From Deuterostichococcus epilithicus (Eukaryota > Chlorophyta > Trebouxiophyceae > Prasiolales > Stichococcaceae), in NCBI GenBank assembly GCA_033439295.1, contig JAVTLE010000021.1:620009-684008 (forward strand): a stretch of 64,000 nucleotides of DNA. Direction: 5' to 3'. The translations under genes were made by a program, and so were the position numbers. Each line of letters begins with the position of its first letter. Positions within the stretch are counted from its first letter, which is position 1. This document shows positions 1 through 12,281 of this stretch, in pieces. The notes below the pieces were generated by a model. It made no database searches. It saw only the letters and a list, made by a program, of their open reading frames with translations, and was not told the origin of the DNA.

Positions 1-3000
1 CAAAGGCGGCGAGGGCGGTGATGCACGCCGAGGAGCACTCCACGTACGAGTAGTCCACGATGATGTCGCCGAATGTCTCTGCCGGGTTCAGCACCTGCGT
101 TTTGTCATCCATACTTTGACGCTTTGGGGCAGTCGGATGAGTTGCAGCGCGTCCACGGCAGAACCTTCAGCTAGTAGCAGACTAGCGTTACAGCAGGCTC
201 GAAGTCTATACTCGAAATCTAGAGTGCTGGGCGGCAAATGTTCAATGCGCCACTGTGCGCACCTCAAGCGCGTGGAAGGAGCGCGTGTTCTCGTAGGTGG
301 CCCACCCGCCGTCGTGGTTCTGGTACGACATGATGACGTTGACGGCGTCGTGCAGACGTTCCTCCGGCAGCGGCGGGCCGCCGCGCTCCGGGCCCAGGTC
401 CTCCAGAATGAGCACCGCCTTCAGGCCTGGTGCGCAGAGCACAGCGGGCTTTGCGTGTGTCCGCTCTCGATGCTTGAAGCTGCGAAGCTGGGCGGCAGCG
501 GGGTGCTGGGCAGGACGTGCACAGCCTGCGACATGCTGCATGAGCGCAGCGGATGCAGCGTGCGCGGGCGCTGACCTGATGATGTCGTGAACCTGGGTGT
601 GAGCACACAAGGTGCGGCCAGGGCTGTGACCGCTGCAGCCCGCAGAGGCGCGGGTGCTGCTGTGGACCCTGGAGGTGCAGTCTTGGCAGGCAGTGCGTAG
701 GTGCGAGCATGCGAGGCGCGGCGTGAGCTGCGGCGGCGATGATTGATCAGGCGCCCACCCTCGGAGGTGCAGTCGGAGATGGGCCAGCCGTGGTCGCGCG
801 TGCTGAAGGGCCAGGCGCCCTTGCTGATGTGGCGGTACCATTTGCTCATCGGCCCCGGCACATCCTCCCGCGCCTGGCGCATCATGAAGGGGCCGGCATC
901 TCAGGATGTGCCACCAGAGTTATGAAGGTGCCCCCTGTCCTGTCAGGAGCCTCCAGCCTGACCAGTTCACACCCAGCAGCCGCTCCTTTGACTGGCAGCC
1001 CCACAGGTTTCAATTACCACACAGCAAACATTATCTTGACTGGCAGGAGGCACGAGTAGAGGTCCAACAAAGACGCCCAAGGCCGTTGCAGAGATGAAAG
1101 GACCTGGCTGGCCTCGATGAAGGAGCCAGCGCGCTTGAGGCTGTTGCCTAGGTGGTCGCCCAGCTTTGTCGCCGCAAGCGCCTGCACCGCAAACGCGGTG
1201 TCCCACAGCTGGCTGCCGTTGTAGCCCTGCGACCAGAGGACGACTCTCGTCGGCGTGGAGACGTCCGCTTTGCAAAAGCTTCAGCATCCACGATGAACGC
1301 AAGCACTTTGCACCTGAGACATCTGAGCACTGCTGCCCTAGCACGAGCTGTTGGGATGGCACGCCAACATTGCGGGTGGTCAGAGACGCAACATTCTCTC
1401 GGTCTTCTGCCGGGCCAGATCAGCGGTCCGGTGGTCATGTACAAGGGTTGAGACAGCTCATTCAGGAGTGCGAGCCGCACCTGCATCTTCATGCCGTCCT
1501 CGGCCATCCATAGGTAGTCCGGCATGCGCGCCAAGTGCCTGCTCCCAGTAGCGATGAAATGCCAATGATGCACGCCTCGATCACCTTGCATATTTGCTCG
1601 TTCCAGGATGCATCGCCACGTAGGCTTCGAGCCACAGCATGCCTTGCCGCCATTGACGGCCATCGACGCCATTGACTTCTGAACGCCATTGACGTCTGAA
1701 TCAACTGCGTGTGCGTGCAGTCCTTCGTGCACACCAGAAGCGCTGATGATGTGAGACCGAAGAACTCTGAATGTGGCAGGCCGCACCGCTTGAAGGGCTC
1801 GCCATTGGGATCCTCCAGCCAGCATGCCAGCGTGTTGATAACCTTGTTGACCGGCCCAATGTTGATGTACCGTGTGTTCTCGTCCTGCGGCACAGCACCA
1901 CACGTGTCAGTTTTGAACCTGCAGTTGGGCGGCATGTGCAGGTCTGCAGCATTGCGGACCTCGGTACAGCCGGCACGTGTGCCCGTCTTCGGCTTTGACT
2001 TGCGCTCGCAGCTGGCGAGAGGAAGTCACCAGCACGCATCGTGCTGTAGTCCGTGCTGCGTGGCGGGCGTTGCACCCAAATGTTGCACTCTGACAGAATC
2101 CTGGCGGCGAGCTTTTTGTCGAAAACCCAAGAGAGACGCGCGCACCTCATAGTGCACGTGGCGCATGACCTCCGCCAGTGCGGCCTTGCGCAGCCTAGTG
2201 CCCTGGATCCAAGGCTCCAGCCTCGAGAGTGTCCACCAAAGCACGTCCTGCAATGACATGGCGACTGGGTTAGCGCAGTCTGGATCGACATGTCGGGTGT
2301 GTGCAGAGGCTCGAGGCACATAGGGCTGTGCCGCAGCGGCCCCCGGGTGAGCGCGCCAGCGTCGGCTGTCTCGGGTGTCCAATGTCGGGGGCAGGCCCTC
2401 GTAGATGCAGCAACTCGCGCACTAACATTGCAGCTGCCGAAGCACTCGGCACCCAGCCTGAACTACATGCCACGAGGCGCTGCGCGGCAGGAACCTGCGG
2501 TGTCGCTGCTCGCCAGGAACTTGGGCCAGCTGCAGCAGGGCGACAGATTACCCTCCACGACCAAACATCAGTGTCACTCCAGGATCGTGCTGCACCTGGA
2601 GCTTGGGGTGCGGGTAGTACAGGTCCTGTTTGGCGCACTGGTTGCGGGCGGCGTCCCAGTCGATGCTGCTGTACGGCTTCGGGTACAGCTCCTCCTGAAT
2701 GGCCGCCGTCAGCGGGGTGCGCCGGCAGGAGCCGCGCACGCCCCACACGTAACTCATTGGCAGGTACACCTGCGGTCAGCAGCATCCGTGATGAGGTGTT
2801 GGCCCGTCAGAAGCCTGTGCAGATGCCGCTCAGCCACCACATGTGGCTCATTGCAGGTACCTGCAGGCAGGGATGGGTGTCAGATTCGGTCCAGCTGAAA
2901 CGTGCAACTGACAATCGTGCCCGCTGGCGCCTTGAATAGGCCACGAAAGATTGGATGATCAGCAGTGCACACGATGGTGAGAGGCCACACACGGTGAGAG

Positions 3001-4634
3001 GTATGCAGATGCATGGCCGAGGTTGGAAGCGTGCTGCACTTGTCTGCAGTGTAAGTGCGTGCGCAGGGACAGCCAGGAGGAGCCACGATCAGGCAGAGAC
3101 TACACCAACTTCAGAGTTCATCCCGCTGTACACCTTGCCTCAACCTCAATTACCCAAAGAGGAAGCTGCGCCACATGCTCCTGTGCCTTGACAGATGGCG
3201 CACCATGCGGCAGTGGCACCAAAAGCGCCCCGGGTGCACGTAGCCGATGCCGGTCCACTTGGCAAAGGGCAGCAGCCACATCTCCGGATTCAGCGGGTTT
3301 TGCCCCTCCCACTCGTACACGCCCAGCACACTGAGCCAAAATTTCCCCCAGGAGGTGATATACGTTGCGCCGCCGAACTGGTGTATCTGCGGTTGCAAGG
3401 CGGATCGGATGGGTTTGCGCGCGGATCTGCGGTGCAGAGGGGGCCACAGGATGATTGCTGCCATTGAAAATCAGTGAGCAGCACTGCAGCCTGAGACGGC
3501 CACCGGAGGATATGCTCGGTTGCTCGTGCATGCTGAGCATCTGTGCCAGGTCGCCAGAAGGAGGCTGCACAACCCTGCTGGCGACCTGATGCTTGGCGTC
3601 TGAGCCGCTGATGGCAGGCAATGCTGTGCAAGGCATGCAGCCGGGGCGTTGGGCAAGGAACGCACCCAGGCGCGCGCCTTCGCGGCCACCTCGTGGTCTG
3701 CCTCCACACCCAGCAGCCGCAGGCTCACGTAGCTGCGGGGCAAGCGGCACTGCCGTGTCAGCAAAGGTGCCGTGCTGGACAGAGCAATTCCATCAAGATT
3801 GCCGAAGGACTCTCTCCGGACAGAAAGGACATGCAAGACGTGCAGTGAGACTGGCACCGGCTGCATGGCCTTCAGCATCAGCCGACCTGAGCACGGTGCC
3901 GAACATGGTGGAGTGCCCCTCGATGTGCAGGCCGTAGCCGCCGTCGTCATTCTGGTGGTTCACCAGGTAGCGGACCATCTCGTGGGTGTGCGCCGGCGAC
4001 AGCACCGTGTTCAGCGCCCCCGTCGTGTACAGCGTGATGATCATGCCGGGCATCAGGAACATCGGGCCGCCATAGTCCCCTGGCCAGTGGCCGTCATCCG
4101 CCTGTGCGCATGGCGGATCAGCTGACCGACCCCATGGCGTGCGGCAGCTGTCGTGGGTGCTCCCGGCCTGAGCGGCCACGCGCGCTCAGGATCATGCACG
4201 CATTGCTGCCGGAAAGTGCGTATGCATGCAGCCAAGCATTTCCAGGTCTTGTTCATGACATGACTACCACCACGGCAAACCCAAACGGCGATCTGTACCT
4301 GCAAGGTGGCGTAGTAGGCCGTGGCCGCCTTCAGCGAGTCCTGCACGTCGACATCTGTGACGGCCGCAGTCTCCAACAGCTTGCCGCCCGGTACCCGTGG
4401 CAGCGAGCGCGTCTTGCGCTTGCTGCTGCATGATCGCCGGTACAGCAGGTCGCTGGAATGCTTCTGGTGGTGCCGGTTCGCCGCAAAGTCCGCCCGCAGC
4501 TTCTCTATTTCCGCCCGCTCCTTCTTGCTGCCGGCGTCCGCATCAAACAGCCACTGGTGTCGGCCCTGGTACCCGTTGAGCGTGCTAGCGTATGGGTGGT
4601 TTGGCGCCTCGTCTGCTACCGCGCAACGCCACAT
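1..4634 (-). CDS. CAS1: Cycloartenol synthase (oxidosqualene cyclase), 3' end outside window
   Basis: Cyclises 2,3-oxidosqualene to cycloartenol, the first committed sterol of plants and green algae; the enzyme is ER/lipid-associated. The start is the ATG at 4634 ([15 protein letters not shown]), followed by the family N-terminus with [12 protein letters not shown]. About a dozen exons follow down the minus strand: [17 protein letters not shown] (~4109-3890), SYVSLRLLG (~3735), [12 protein letters not shown] to [12 protein letters not shown] (~3390-3210), YLPMSYVWG (~2768), INIGPVNKV (~1880), [13 protein letters not shown] (~1520), [12 protein letters not shown] (~1233), [14 protein letters not shown]...[13 protein letters not shown] (~860), [20 protein letters not shown] (~350) and [20 protein letters not shown] (~110). 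Three residues known to separate cycloartenol from lanosterol synthases are visible: Tyr in GYNGSQ, and His and Ile in DHGWPISD. The catalytic Asp motif reads DCTSE instead of DCTAE. The C-terminal QW region lies left of the window. Divergent from urate oxidase. Confidence 0.96.
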
Positions 4635-4945
4635 TAGTGATCCGCTCGCTGATTACCAGAAGACTGCTTCAGATCCCGTGAGCGTCAGATCCCATACGGC
4701 GGGATGAGACACGGGATGCCGGACGCTGCCCTGTGCAGTAGGAGTTCCCCTGAGGACCAGCCATGAGGTTTGTGACGTGCAGATGCATCTGAAGCGATGA
4801 TCCAGTGCCTGTCTGAACATCTTGAGAATAGATCTCTGAGATCTTGTACACGTGGGCTTTCGGAGTCTCGGCAGGAGCAGGCGCGCTGCGTTTATCACAA
4901 TTCCTGTTTCGGTGGACTCGAAGTGGATCTCGCAAGCTCGTCATC
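4635..4945. promoter_or_regulatory. Divergent spacer between CAS1 and urate oxidase
   Basis: The 311 bases between two opposite start codons should hold both promoters and 5' leaders. I see no clear TATA box, repeat or RNA gene. The boundaries rest on the two chosen ATGs. Confidence 0.5.
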
Positions 4946-5763
4946 ATGTCGCTGGCTGTGCAGCACCACGGCAAAGGAAAAGTGCGAGTCGGCCGGGTCT
5001 GGCGTGATGGGCCGGTCCACCACTTCGTGGAGTGGAGTGTCAGCACGATGCTGGACAGCGACATGGCGCACGCGTATTTGAAGGGTGAAAACACCGACAT
5101 GGTTGCAACAGACACGCAGAAGAACACGGTGAGCAAATGCGAACCAGGCGTCTAGTAACCCTAGTTGTGTGAGGCACCTGCACGGGGCACACGCCTTGTG
5201 ATCGCAGCGCCGAGAGTCGGTTGCTGGGGGTACAGGCGCAAAGATAGTGCGGTTCAGATGCGTTGCAACACTGGGGTGAAACGCGTGTGCGCGATGGGGT
5301 TGCCAGGGCTAACATTCGGGGGAGCATGAGTTGCTCAGCGGCGCCTGCAGCCCTTTGCACGCCTGATGCTCAGCCGGAGTTTTCTTGCAACATCATACGA
5401 GAATCGCATGAACTCTAGACACGCTGATACCAATCCAGATCGGGCGAACCTTAGTCATTGCTTGCTGCAAACCATCCCAGATCGGTGCACGACATGATCA
5501 GCACCGCATAATGAAGCTGAAGGCTGCTAAAAGATGCAGTTCTTGCAAATACCTTTCGATGCTCAACCCTATTGGCACCAATCGCTGCACGCAGGTGTAC
5601 TACGTCGCAAAGCAGTGCAGCCAGAAATGCTCAGCGGAGGAGTACGCCATCTCGCTGGCGAAGCACTTCGTGTCCACCTACCCCGGGGTGCGGACCATAC
5701 TGCGAGAGCTGAGATGTCTGTAGCGCATGACGGCACCCGCTCATCACAGGCGGCATCATGCAC

Positions 5764-5798
<35 letters not shown>

Positions 5799-7250
5799 TG
5801 CTGCTCGCCATCCTGCAAGAGTGCATGGTGATGCTTGTCAGGTGACGAAGGCGAAAGTGTGGGTGGAGCAGAAGCCCTGGAAGCGGCTAACAGTTGATGG
5901 CCAGCCGCACGACCATGGTGCGCACATCCATTCTGCGTCCTGAGCAGCATGACATGCAGCGTTAGCGAGATCGGCAGTCCCCTAGTGTGACTTGAGCTGC
6001 TGATGCGCAGGTTACTCTGTGTCCGGCTCGGAGATCCGCACCACGCATGTGACGGTGGACAAGGCGGGGAAGACAGAGGTCATCAGCGGTGCGTCAGCCA
6101 GACAGCCCATCTGTGCCAGCTGTCCATCCTGATGTAAACGCATGGTCGCCTGGCCGCCTCCTTGTCTTTGATTCCCACGGATCATGCACCTGAGCCGTGG
6201 TAAATCAGCAGGGGGAATTGACTGTCTGCCTTGCATGCCTGCTCGCACAGGCGTAAAGAACTGGCAGGTGCTGAAGACGACGCAGAGCGGCTACGAGGGC
6301 TTCCTGCACGACAAGTTCACTGTGCTGCCCGACACCAAGGAGCGTATGGTGGCTACGTCCATCACCTCCACCTGGAAGTGCGCTTGCTCGCACCTGTGCT
6401 GCCTTCAGGGGGAGATGCAGGCGTTCGAAAGTCGACGCCACCGACTGAAGCATGCACACCAGCAGGCAATCATGTGACCTGTCCCAGCGCCTGCACGTAT
6501 GTGTGCTCTCGCGCCTGCTCAGAGACGCAGGGGGAAGATGCAGGGGTGGGCTGCGCGATTGCTGCGCTGCTGGACGCAGGTGGCAAGCAGCCACGTCATC
6601 TGATGTGCGCTCAAAAGGCTTCGCGGCTGTCGTCGCCCAGGTACTCGGGGTATGTGTCGGACTATGATGCGGCGTTCGAGGGCGTCAAGGCCGGCATAGT
6701 GGAGGCCTTCTACGGGCCGCCGCACAAGGGCGTCTTCTCACCGTCGGTGCAGTTCACGCTCATGGAGATGGGCAAGGCCGTGCTCGCAAAGTGCGCCTCC
6801 TGGTCCAGCCCTGACTTTGCCTGTCAGTCTTTCGCAGGCAGTCCAGACACACAACATAGCAGTCTATGTGACACTATGAAATGCGCAGGTTTTTGCGCGT
6901 CTGGTATCAGACTGGCATAACAACGACATTCATGTTGAGCATCGGCCTCCCGTTTGCAGGGTGTCTTCGGTGGAGTCCATCTTCTTCAACCTCCCCAACA
7001 TCCACTTTCTGCCCTGCACACCCGTCACCAGCAAGGTGCGTCACAAAACCTCAAGGCCACAGGCGCTGTGTAATGTGCAGGCTGGCGCCCGCAGCAATTG
7101 CCGGCTGTAGCTAGGCACGTGTACTTATCTGAAAAGCTGACCTGCGAACTGCAGTTCGAGAACGATGTGTACATTGCAACGAGCGAGCCGCACGGCAACA
7201 TCGAGGCCGTCGTCACCCGCAAAGACGTGCAGCCGCACTCCAAGCTCTAG
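4946..7250 (+). CDS. UOX: Urate oxidase (uricase), peroxisomal
   Basis: Oxidises uric acid to 5-hydroxyisourate in purine breakdown. The start ATG at 4946 gives MSLAVQHHGKGKVRVGRVWR, the uricase N-terminus. Exons, by splice phase: 4946-5128; 5595-5687 (VYYVAKQC...STYPG); 5842-~5918 (VTKAKVWVEQKPWKR); ~6010-6088 (GSEIRTTHVTVDKAGK); 6251-6377 (GVKNWQVLKTTQSGYEGF); 6641-6790 (KYSGYVSDYDAAFEG); ~6961-7034 (VSSVESIFFNLPNIHFLPC); 7155-7250. Catalytic elements are present: the N-terminal Lys, Thr in IVATDTQKNTV, and His in TSEPHGNIEA. The protein ends in SKL, the type 1 peroxisomal targeting signal, so a peroxisomal place is well supported. A micro-exon near 6880 is possible but not needed for frame. 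The second intron holds a CTG microsatellite. Convergent with the CGR1-like gene. Confidence 0.96.
5766..5797. repeat. CTG/GCT trinucleotide microsatellite
   Basis: About ten perfect GCT units lie inside the second intron of urate oxidase, between exons ending at 5687 and starting at 5842. It is not translated in the proposed model. Confidence 0.95.
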
Positions 7251-7662
7251 GACAGCTGCCGTCGCATCGCGCCAGTGAGGATGACCCGCTGCGGTCGTCG
7301 CAGCAGTAGCCCCAATATCTGGCCTTGCGCAGAGATTGGGAGTTGCCGGACTGGTGTTTAGATGCAAACTCTGCCGCCATTGCAGCATGAGAGTGCGAGA
7401 GTGGTGGGCATGTCCCTGTACAATGTCCTTGCTCTCTGCGACTCTGCAGGAAGGGTTTGGGCAGTGCTCTTTGGTTTATTCACGTTGTTTTGTGGTGTGC
7501 CTCCATGCCGACTTTAGCTAGAGAAGCTCGGGAAAGATTCACAGAGCGCAACCCTGGAAAGCACTTTCAGGGTTCGTCCCGTCCTCTGTCAAGCCTGCAG
7601 ACGTATGTATCAAACCCTCAACCTTGTCACTCACACCCGAATGCCTATGACCCAGAGTCCTA
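7251..7662. other. Convergent spacer (3' regions of UOX and CGR1-like)
   Basis: This 412-bp stretch between two facing stop codons probably holds both 3' UTRs. I see no coding exon or RNA gene, and no TGTAA green-algal polyadenylation signal on either strand. Confidence 0.5.
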
Positions 7663-8921
7663 GTCCGTGGTGACCAGCATCTTGCGCTGCTTCTTGCTCT
7701 TCATCATGCGCTTGAGCGTCGCATTATTTGTTATTTTCTGGCCCTTCAACGACTTCTTCACGTTGGCCTCCTTCCGCTCCTTCACCGCCTTCCGCCGCTC
7801 CCGCTCCGCCTGGACAAGAGGCAACGTTGCACTTCCGTCAACAGCCAAAGAAATCCGCGGCATCTCACAAAGGCAGCAAAATGTCCAGGCTGCTGCGGCA
7901 CCAATGCGCCGCTTGTGGTGCAACTACCCGCATCTTGCAGGTGCCGCCGGGGCTGCGCAGAGCATCACCAAGAGCCGGAGGCAGAAGGCGTTACCCCCTG
8001 CCTGGCACGGGCCGCACAGCCGTGGGCGCCACCACGCACAGGCCCTCTCGCCCTCATGCTTAGCGCAGCAAAGTGTTGCAGGCGGCAGCGCTGCAGCGAG
8101 GTTGCACAGCATCCGTGCTTACCGCAAGCTTGGCGTTGTGCTCGGCGCGCGCCTCGTCCTTTTGCGCCTTAAACAGCTTCGCCTCCGCCTTGTCTGCCAT
8201 CTTCTTCTCCCAGCTGGTTTTTAGGATGGGCGTCCCTGTGGAGCTCATGCGCGGCGCCGACGCCTTCCAGTTCTTTCCCGACACCTGCGCACGGCCAACA
8301 GGGTGAGTCTATCCCTCGCCCCTCAGAATGCAACCCGTCGGCGCTCTTACCAGATGTAGCAAACCCATGTGGCATACGACCTGTGCGGTGCACTGCAGCG
8401 CATCATGCTGCGGCTGGCGCACTACGCCTGGCATCCGTGTCAGCAGGGAGGCGCCGGTTCACAGGATCACAAGATAACAGGATTCGGGTCGCCTCAGCAT
8501 GACAATGCACCGAGCAGTGGGCGACTGACGAGCGCAGGCTGCGCACCCGGTTTGCAAGCTTCACGCGCTTTGCCTCTGCGGGCTGGGCGGCGCCGGCTGC
8601 CTCATCGCCACGCATCGCAATCTCTGCCTCCTCGATGGCCACCTGCGATCCCATCGATCACGGAGCTGTAAGGTACGGTGTGGAGTGGGTCGCCTCTTTG
8701 CTCCAAGTTATGCGAACATACACATGTCCAAGGTGCGCACGGTCAAGCCATGCACGGCATGCAGGAGGTGCCGGCAGCGGCCCCACCTGCTCCGCGTAGT
8801 CATCCAGCTTGCGTTTGCGGGTGTCCTTGTAGCCCTTCGGCGCTGTCGAGGAGTTCCGAAAGTCGTAGGTCGCGTGAATTGGCATCTGCGGCGGCACTGG
8901 CACGGTCTCCTGGACGGCCAT
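7663..8921 (-). CDS. CGR1: CGR1/CCDC86-like nucleolar ribosome-biogenesis protein
   Basis: Small, highly charged protein of the Cgr1/CCDC86 family, which acts in the nucleolus in 60S pre-rRNA processing. The start at 8921 gives MAVQETVPVPPQMPIHATYDF. Exons on the minus strand: 8921-~8786 (to KRKLDDYAEQ); ~8642-8547 (VAIEEAEIAMRGDE...KLANR); ~8283-8127; ~7811-7663. The third exon carries the family signature: GKNWKA, then a linker, then LKTSWEKKMADKAE. The last exon is an Arg/Lys/Glu-rich helix (AERERRKAVKERKEAN) followed by a basic tail, KKSLKGQKITNNATLKRMM, like the yeast Cgr1 tail. Length (about 150 residues) is normal. Divergent from the KH-protein gene with a short shared upstream region. 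The assignment rests on overall pattern rather than catalytic residues. Confidence 0.85.
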
Positions 8922-9312
8922 GGCGCCGGGCTGTTGTTGTTCGCTCAGGCCAGCGGCGAGTGAACTCCCGAAGATTGCTCAGTGATTGTGCCGAGATAGA
9001 TTGACTGCGTTGCTGCCAGGAACAGCTGCCAACTCGTCAGCGGGTGCTCTCGTCAGAAGGGATGGCCTGCGGAACAGTGCTGCATGACCTGCTTGGTAAG
9101 TCGGCAAACGATGCGTCCTCGTCAACAGTGGTTTGGAACGTCGTAAAGTAGTCTGGGCCGGGCCGCAAACACTGCAATTTGCAAGTGCGTTGCGCAAAAA
9201 GCCGCCGTGCTCACGTGCAAAGTCGGACAGGTTTTTGCGTTGGGTGTCGTGAGGCAAGCTTGGACCACATTGCCATCCAAACATTCTATAGATTGCTGCT
9301 GATCCACACACG
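8922..9312. promoter_or_regulatory. Divergent spacer between CGR1-like and KH-protein genes
   Basis: A 391-bp region between two opposite start codons; both promoters should lie here. I recognise no specific element. Confidence 0.45.
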
Positions 9313-12281
9313 ATGGCAAGCTACGGCCAGCCGCCCGCGCAGCCGCAGCAGTATGGACAGCCCCCTCCTCAGTATGCATCACAGCCTCCCCAGCAGTCGT
9401 ATGCTGCGCCACCGCAGCAGCAGGCCTACCAGCAGCCACCATACGGTGGCCCGCCAGCACAACAGCCCCAATATGGCGGCCCGCCGCAGCCCGGAGCGGG
9501 ACCAGCGTCTCAGTACTCCTCATACGCTGTGAGTGCGATTGGTGATCGACACAGTTCATGCGACGAGCTCTCCTGCCGCCATGGTTCGCACCTCGCGCAG
9601 AGGTTGTACTGAATCTGCGCACAAGATCCGCACGAAACATGTGCCATGCTACGGTGTTGGGTACACCGGGTCCGCACACTTGCGGCAGCGCTGCAACAAT
9701 AGTCGCAGCCTCTGTCAGCCGGTATGCCGTTTGCCTGCTTCGCAGCCGCCAGGTGTCGGACCACCGGGTGGGCCAGCAGGGCCGGGCGGTGCGCCGCTGG
9801 GCGTCGGCATGAAGCGGTCCTTTGACGAGACCGGTGGCGAGGCGATCGCGCCAGAGGCAAAGCGGCAAGAGCCGCCCGGACCGCCGGAGACGGTGCTGCG
9901 GCTGCTGGTGCCGGTGCGGCGGGTTGGCGCGATCATTGGCAAGCACGGCATCGTGATAAAGGAGGTGAGTGGCGCGGGTTGCACCTGGCCTGGGCTCTGT
10001 CACTGCATTGCAGAATGTCGTAATCAAATGGTCGCTGCCGCCACAGACACTCGTATCACGAGGTTGCGCAATGTGGACTTGAACTTGGGTGTCATGCAGA
10101 TCAAGGAGGCGACAGGGTGCCGAATGCGGATAGTGGAGGCGGTGCCAGGGGCAGACGAGCGCGTGGTGGTCATCTCCTCGCACGATGACCCCTCACAGGA
10201 CAGGAACGCCGCAGAGGTGAGCACGCCTGATTGGCGGCTGGGCATGCGACCAAGGAGGCGACAAGCAGCCCACCTCGTGCCAAGCTGCAGCTTGCACGCT
10301 GCACGCTCTCGAACGAGCACTCGAGCAGGTCACGGCGGTTCACCTGGGCATGCACGAGCAGGGTTCCAGGCAACTCGTGAGCCCTTCCCATCATCTCCAT
10401 CTGTGCAGCTGGGCCTGTTTGAGGTGCACCGGAGGGTGATCGAGGGCGAGGAGCCAATGCCGGCGGCGGCGGGGGCCCCGCAGGGCATCCTCACCCGCAT
10501 GCTTGTGTGCCACTCCCAGGCCGGCAGCATCATCGGCAAGTGAGTGGTTCTCTCCACTGGCTTCCCTGCTGCTGCGTCTGGATGCGGTTCCAGAGGGCCT
10601 GATGGCTGATGCGGCTGCTCGCCATGTGCCCAGACATTGCGCAGCATTGGACTGTAAGTCGCATCCAGCCATGCAGGCTTGTTGATCCTTCCGAGCGTCG
10701 AGGCGTGAGACCGAGCATGCTGTCGGCCACTGCCTGCAGGAGCGGGGTGCAGATTAAAGAGATCAGGGACATCAGCGGTTCGCATATCAAGATCCTGCCG
10801 CCAGACGAGCTGCCGCCGTGCGCGCTCTCTAACGACCGCGTCGTCCAGTGCGTCTCTTCAGCTATCATATCTGCTCGGTGCTCGCATGTGCGATGGCTGC
10901 CGCGGCACTAGCACTGCTGGGGCGCGGCTTTGCCTCGAAATACCCCTTGCGGCGCGCCAACTATGGCAGCATAGCCTGATGGGCCTGTACAATGCCAGGC
11001 ATGCCGCTTGCATGGGGTGAGACACCAGGCCTGACAATTGACAGCAGGGTGTCACTGCCGAATCCTGAGGGCTTGGGGCCGTGCGGGCTGCAGGATGGTG
11101 GGGCAGCCGGTAGCGCTGGCAAAGGCGCTTGGGGAAGTGAGCCGCATCATCCGGGCCAACCCGCCGAAGGAGCGGCCCGGTGGCTGCCCGCCCTCGCTGT
11201 CTCGGATCACAGGTGCGCGGCTGGTGCCTGTGGTGCTGGGGGCGGCATGGCTCGCTGGGTTTTGTGGGCTCGTGCTTCCCGCAGGCACTGCTGCTGCGGT
11301 CTTCGACGTGTCCTTGACGTGGTGGAAGCAGCAGCGTCTCCACGCCTGCACGCCAGTGCCGTCGCATCCACAACCAAACCTCAGTGGTAAACCTCAGCCA
11401 GTCAAGACGTATGCAAAGGTTTTCACGACGCAATGCGCAGGCATGCCACCAGGGCCGCAGGCAGGCGGCCTCGCGGCAAGCGGGCGTGCACATGGGATGG
11501 GCGCCCCCGGCGGCTTTGCAGCACCTGCTAGCGGCGGCGTCATCACCAAGAATGTGATGGTGAGCCGACCTTCGTGATGGGCAGCCTGCATGTCGATGCA
11601 CGCGGCGCATTTCGTGCACCTGCCTCGTGTGCGGCACGGTCTGGTATGGGTTCTGACCGACACTGCTGCTGCTGTTGATGGCTGGCGTTGCCGACGGGTG
11701 TGCAGGAATTTTGACGCGCTTGCTGGTGCAGGTGCCGAACGACCAGGTGGGCAGCATCATTGGCGGCCAGGGCAGCAACATCAACCGCATCCGGCAGACC
11801 AGCGGCGCACGTATCAAGGTGCATGGCAGACCGACACCTCGAGCGTTGTCTCCTCGTTGCACCGAAACATGCAGCGCGGCATGACGGTGGCTGCATCACC
11901 GTTGGGCATGACTGAGGCCTCATTCAGCTGTGGTGCTGAGGCAGCCTGCGCTGTGCACCCCNCACCNNANNNNAGCCCTTACCTTCGCTTCCTCTCCAGG
12001 ACTCCAACATTCGTATCGATGCCGATGCAGGTGCACGACCCAGATCCAAACAACAGGACACAGCGCACCGTGGAGTGCACAGGCACCCTCGAGCAGGTGT
12101 GTTGGTGTGTGCAATTCCTGCAGATCCAGCTATGCACTGCGGCATATGCTGCCTGCATGGTGGTTTGCGACCGATTTCCTGACGCAAGCCTGCGCTGCAC
12201 ATGCAGATCGCAGCTGCTGAGCAGCTGCTGGAGCCGTATCAGCAGGCCAACGATGGCGCTGGCGGCACGGCCTACTTCTGA
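9313..12281 (+). CDS. Three-KH-domain RNA-binding protein (PCBP/FLK/FUBP-like)
   Basis: Likely single-stranded RNA-binding regulator of splicing, stability or localisation. The start at 9313 opens a Pro/Gln/Gly/Tyr-rich low-complexity region (MASYGQPPAQPQQYGQPPPQ) extended in the next exon (GPPGGPAGPGGAPLGVGMKR). KH1 (~9892-10215): VLRLLVPVRRVGAIIGKHG then IKEATGCRMRIVEAVPG. KH2 (~10485-10860): ILTRMLVCHSQAGSIIGK then SGVQIKEIRDISGSHIKILP. A linker exon (~11096-11200, GQPVALAKALGEVSRIIRANPP) is the usual end of a KH domain. KH3 (~11702-12281): ILTRLLVQVPNDQVGSIIGG, QGSNINRIRQTSGARIK, VHDPDPNNRTQRTVECTGTLEQ. The stop follows GGTAYF. Introns cut KH1 just after the GXXG loop and KH2 inside it. 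KH3 has GGQG where the others have GKHG and GKSG. One KH3 intron contains unresolved bases. Confidence 0.92.
11962..11973. other. Unresolved bases (N) in the assembly
   Basis: Seven N characters occur at 11962, 11967-11968 and 11970-11973, in the intron between the KH3 exons ending ARIK and beginning VHDPDPNN. The coding model is not affected, but intron length here is uncertain. Confidence 0.98.

Noticed and set aside
242-885. Several overlapping open frames of 150-200 codons on both strands
   Set aside because: They are shadows of, or read through introns of, the cycloartenol synthase exons. Only the frame giving [13 protein letters not shown] and the one giving [13 protein letters not shown] match the family.
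9122-10183. A 353-codon open frame on the minus strand
   Set aside because: It lies antisense to the KH-protein exons, shows no domain, and its length is explained by the GC-rich Pro/Gln repeats on the other strand.
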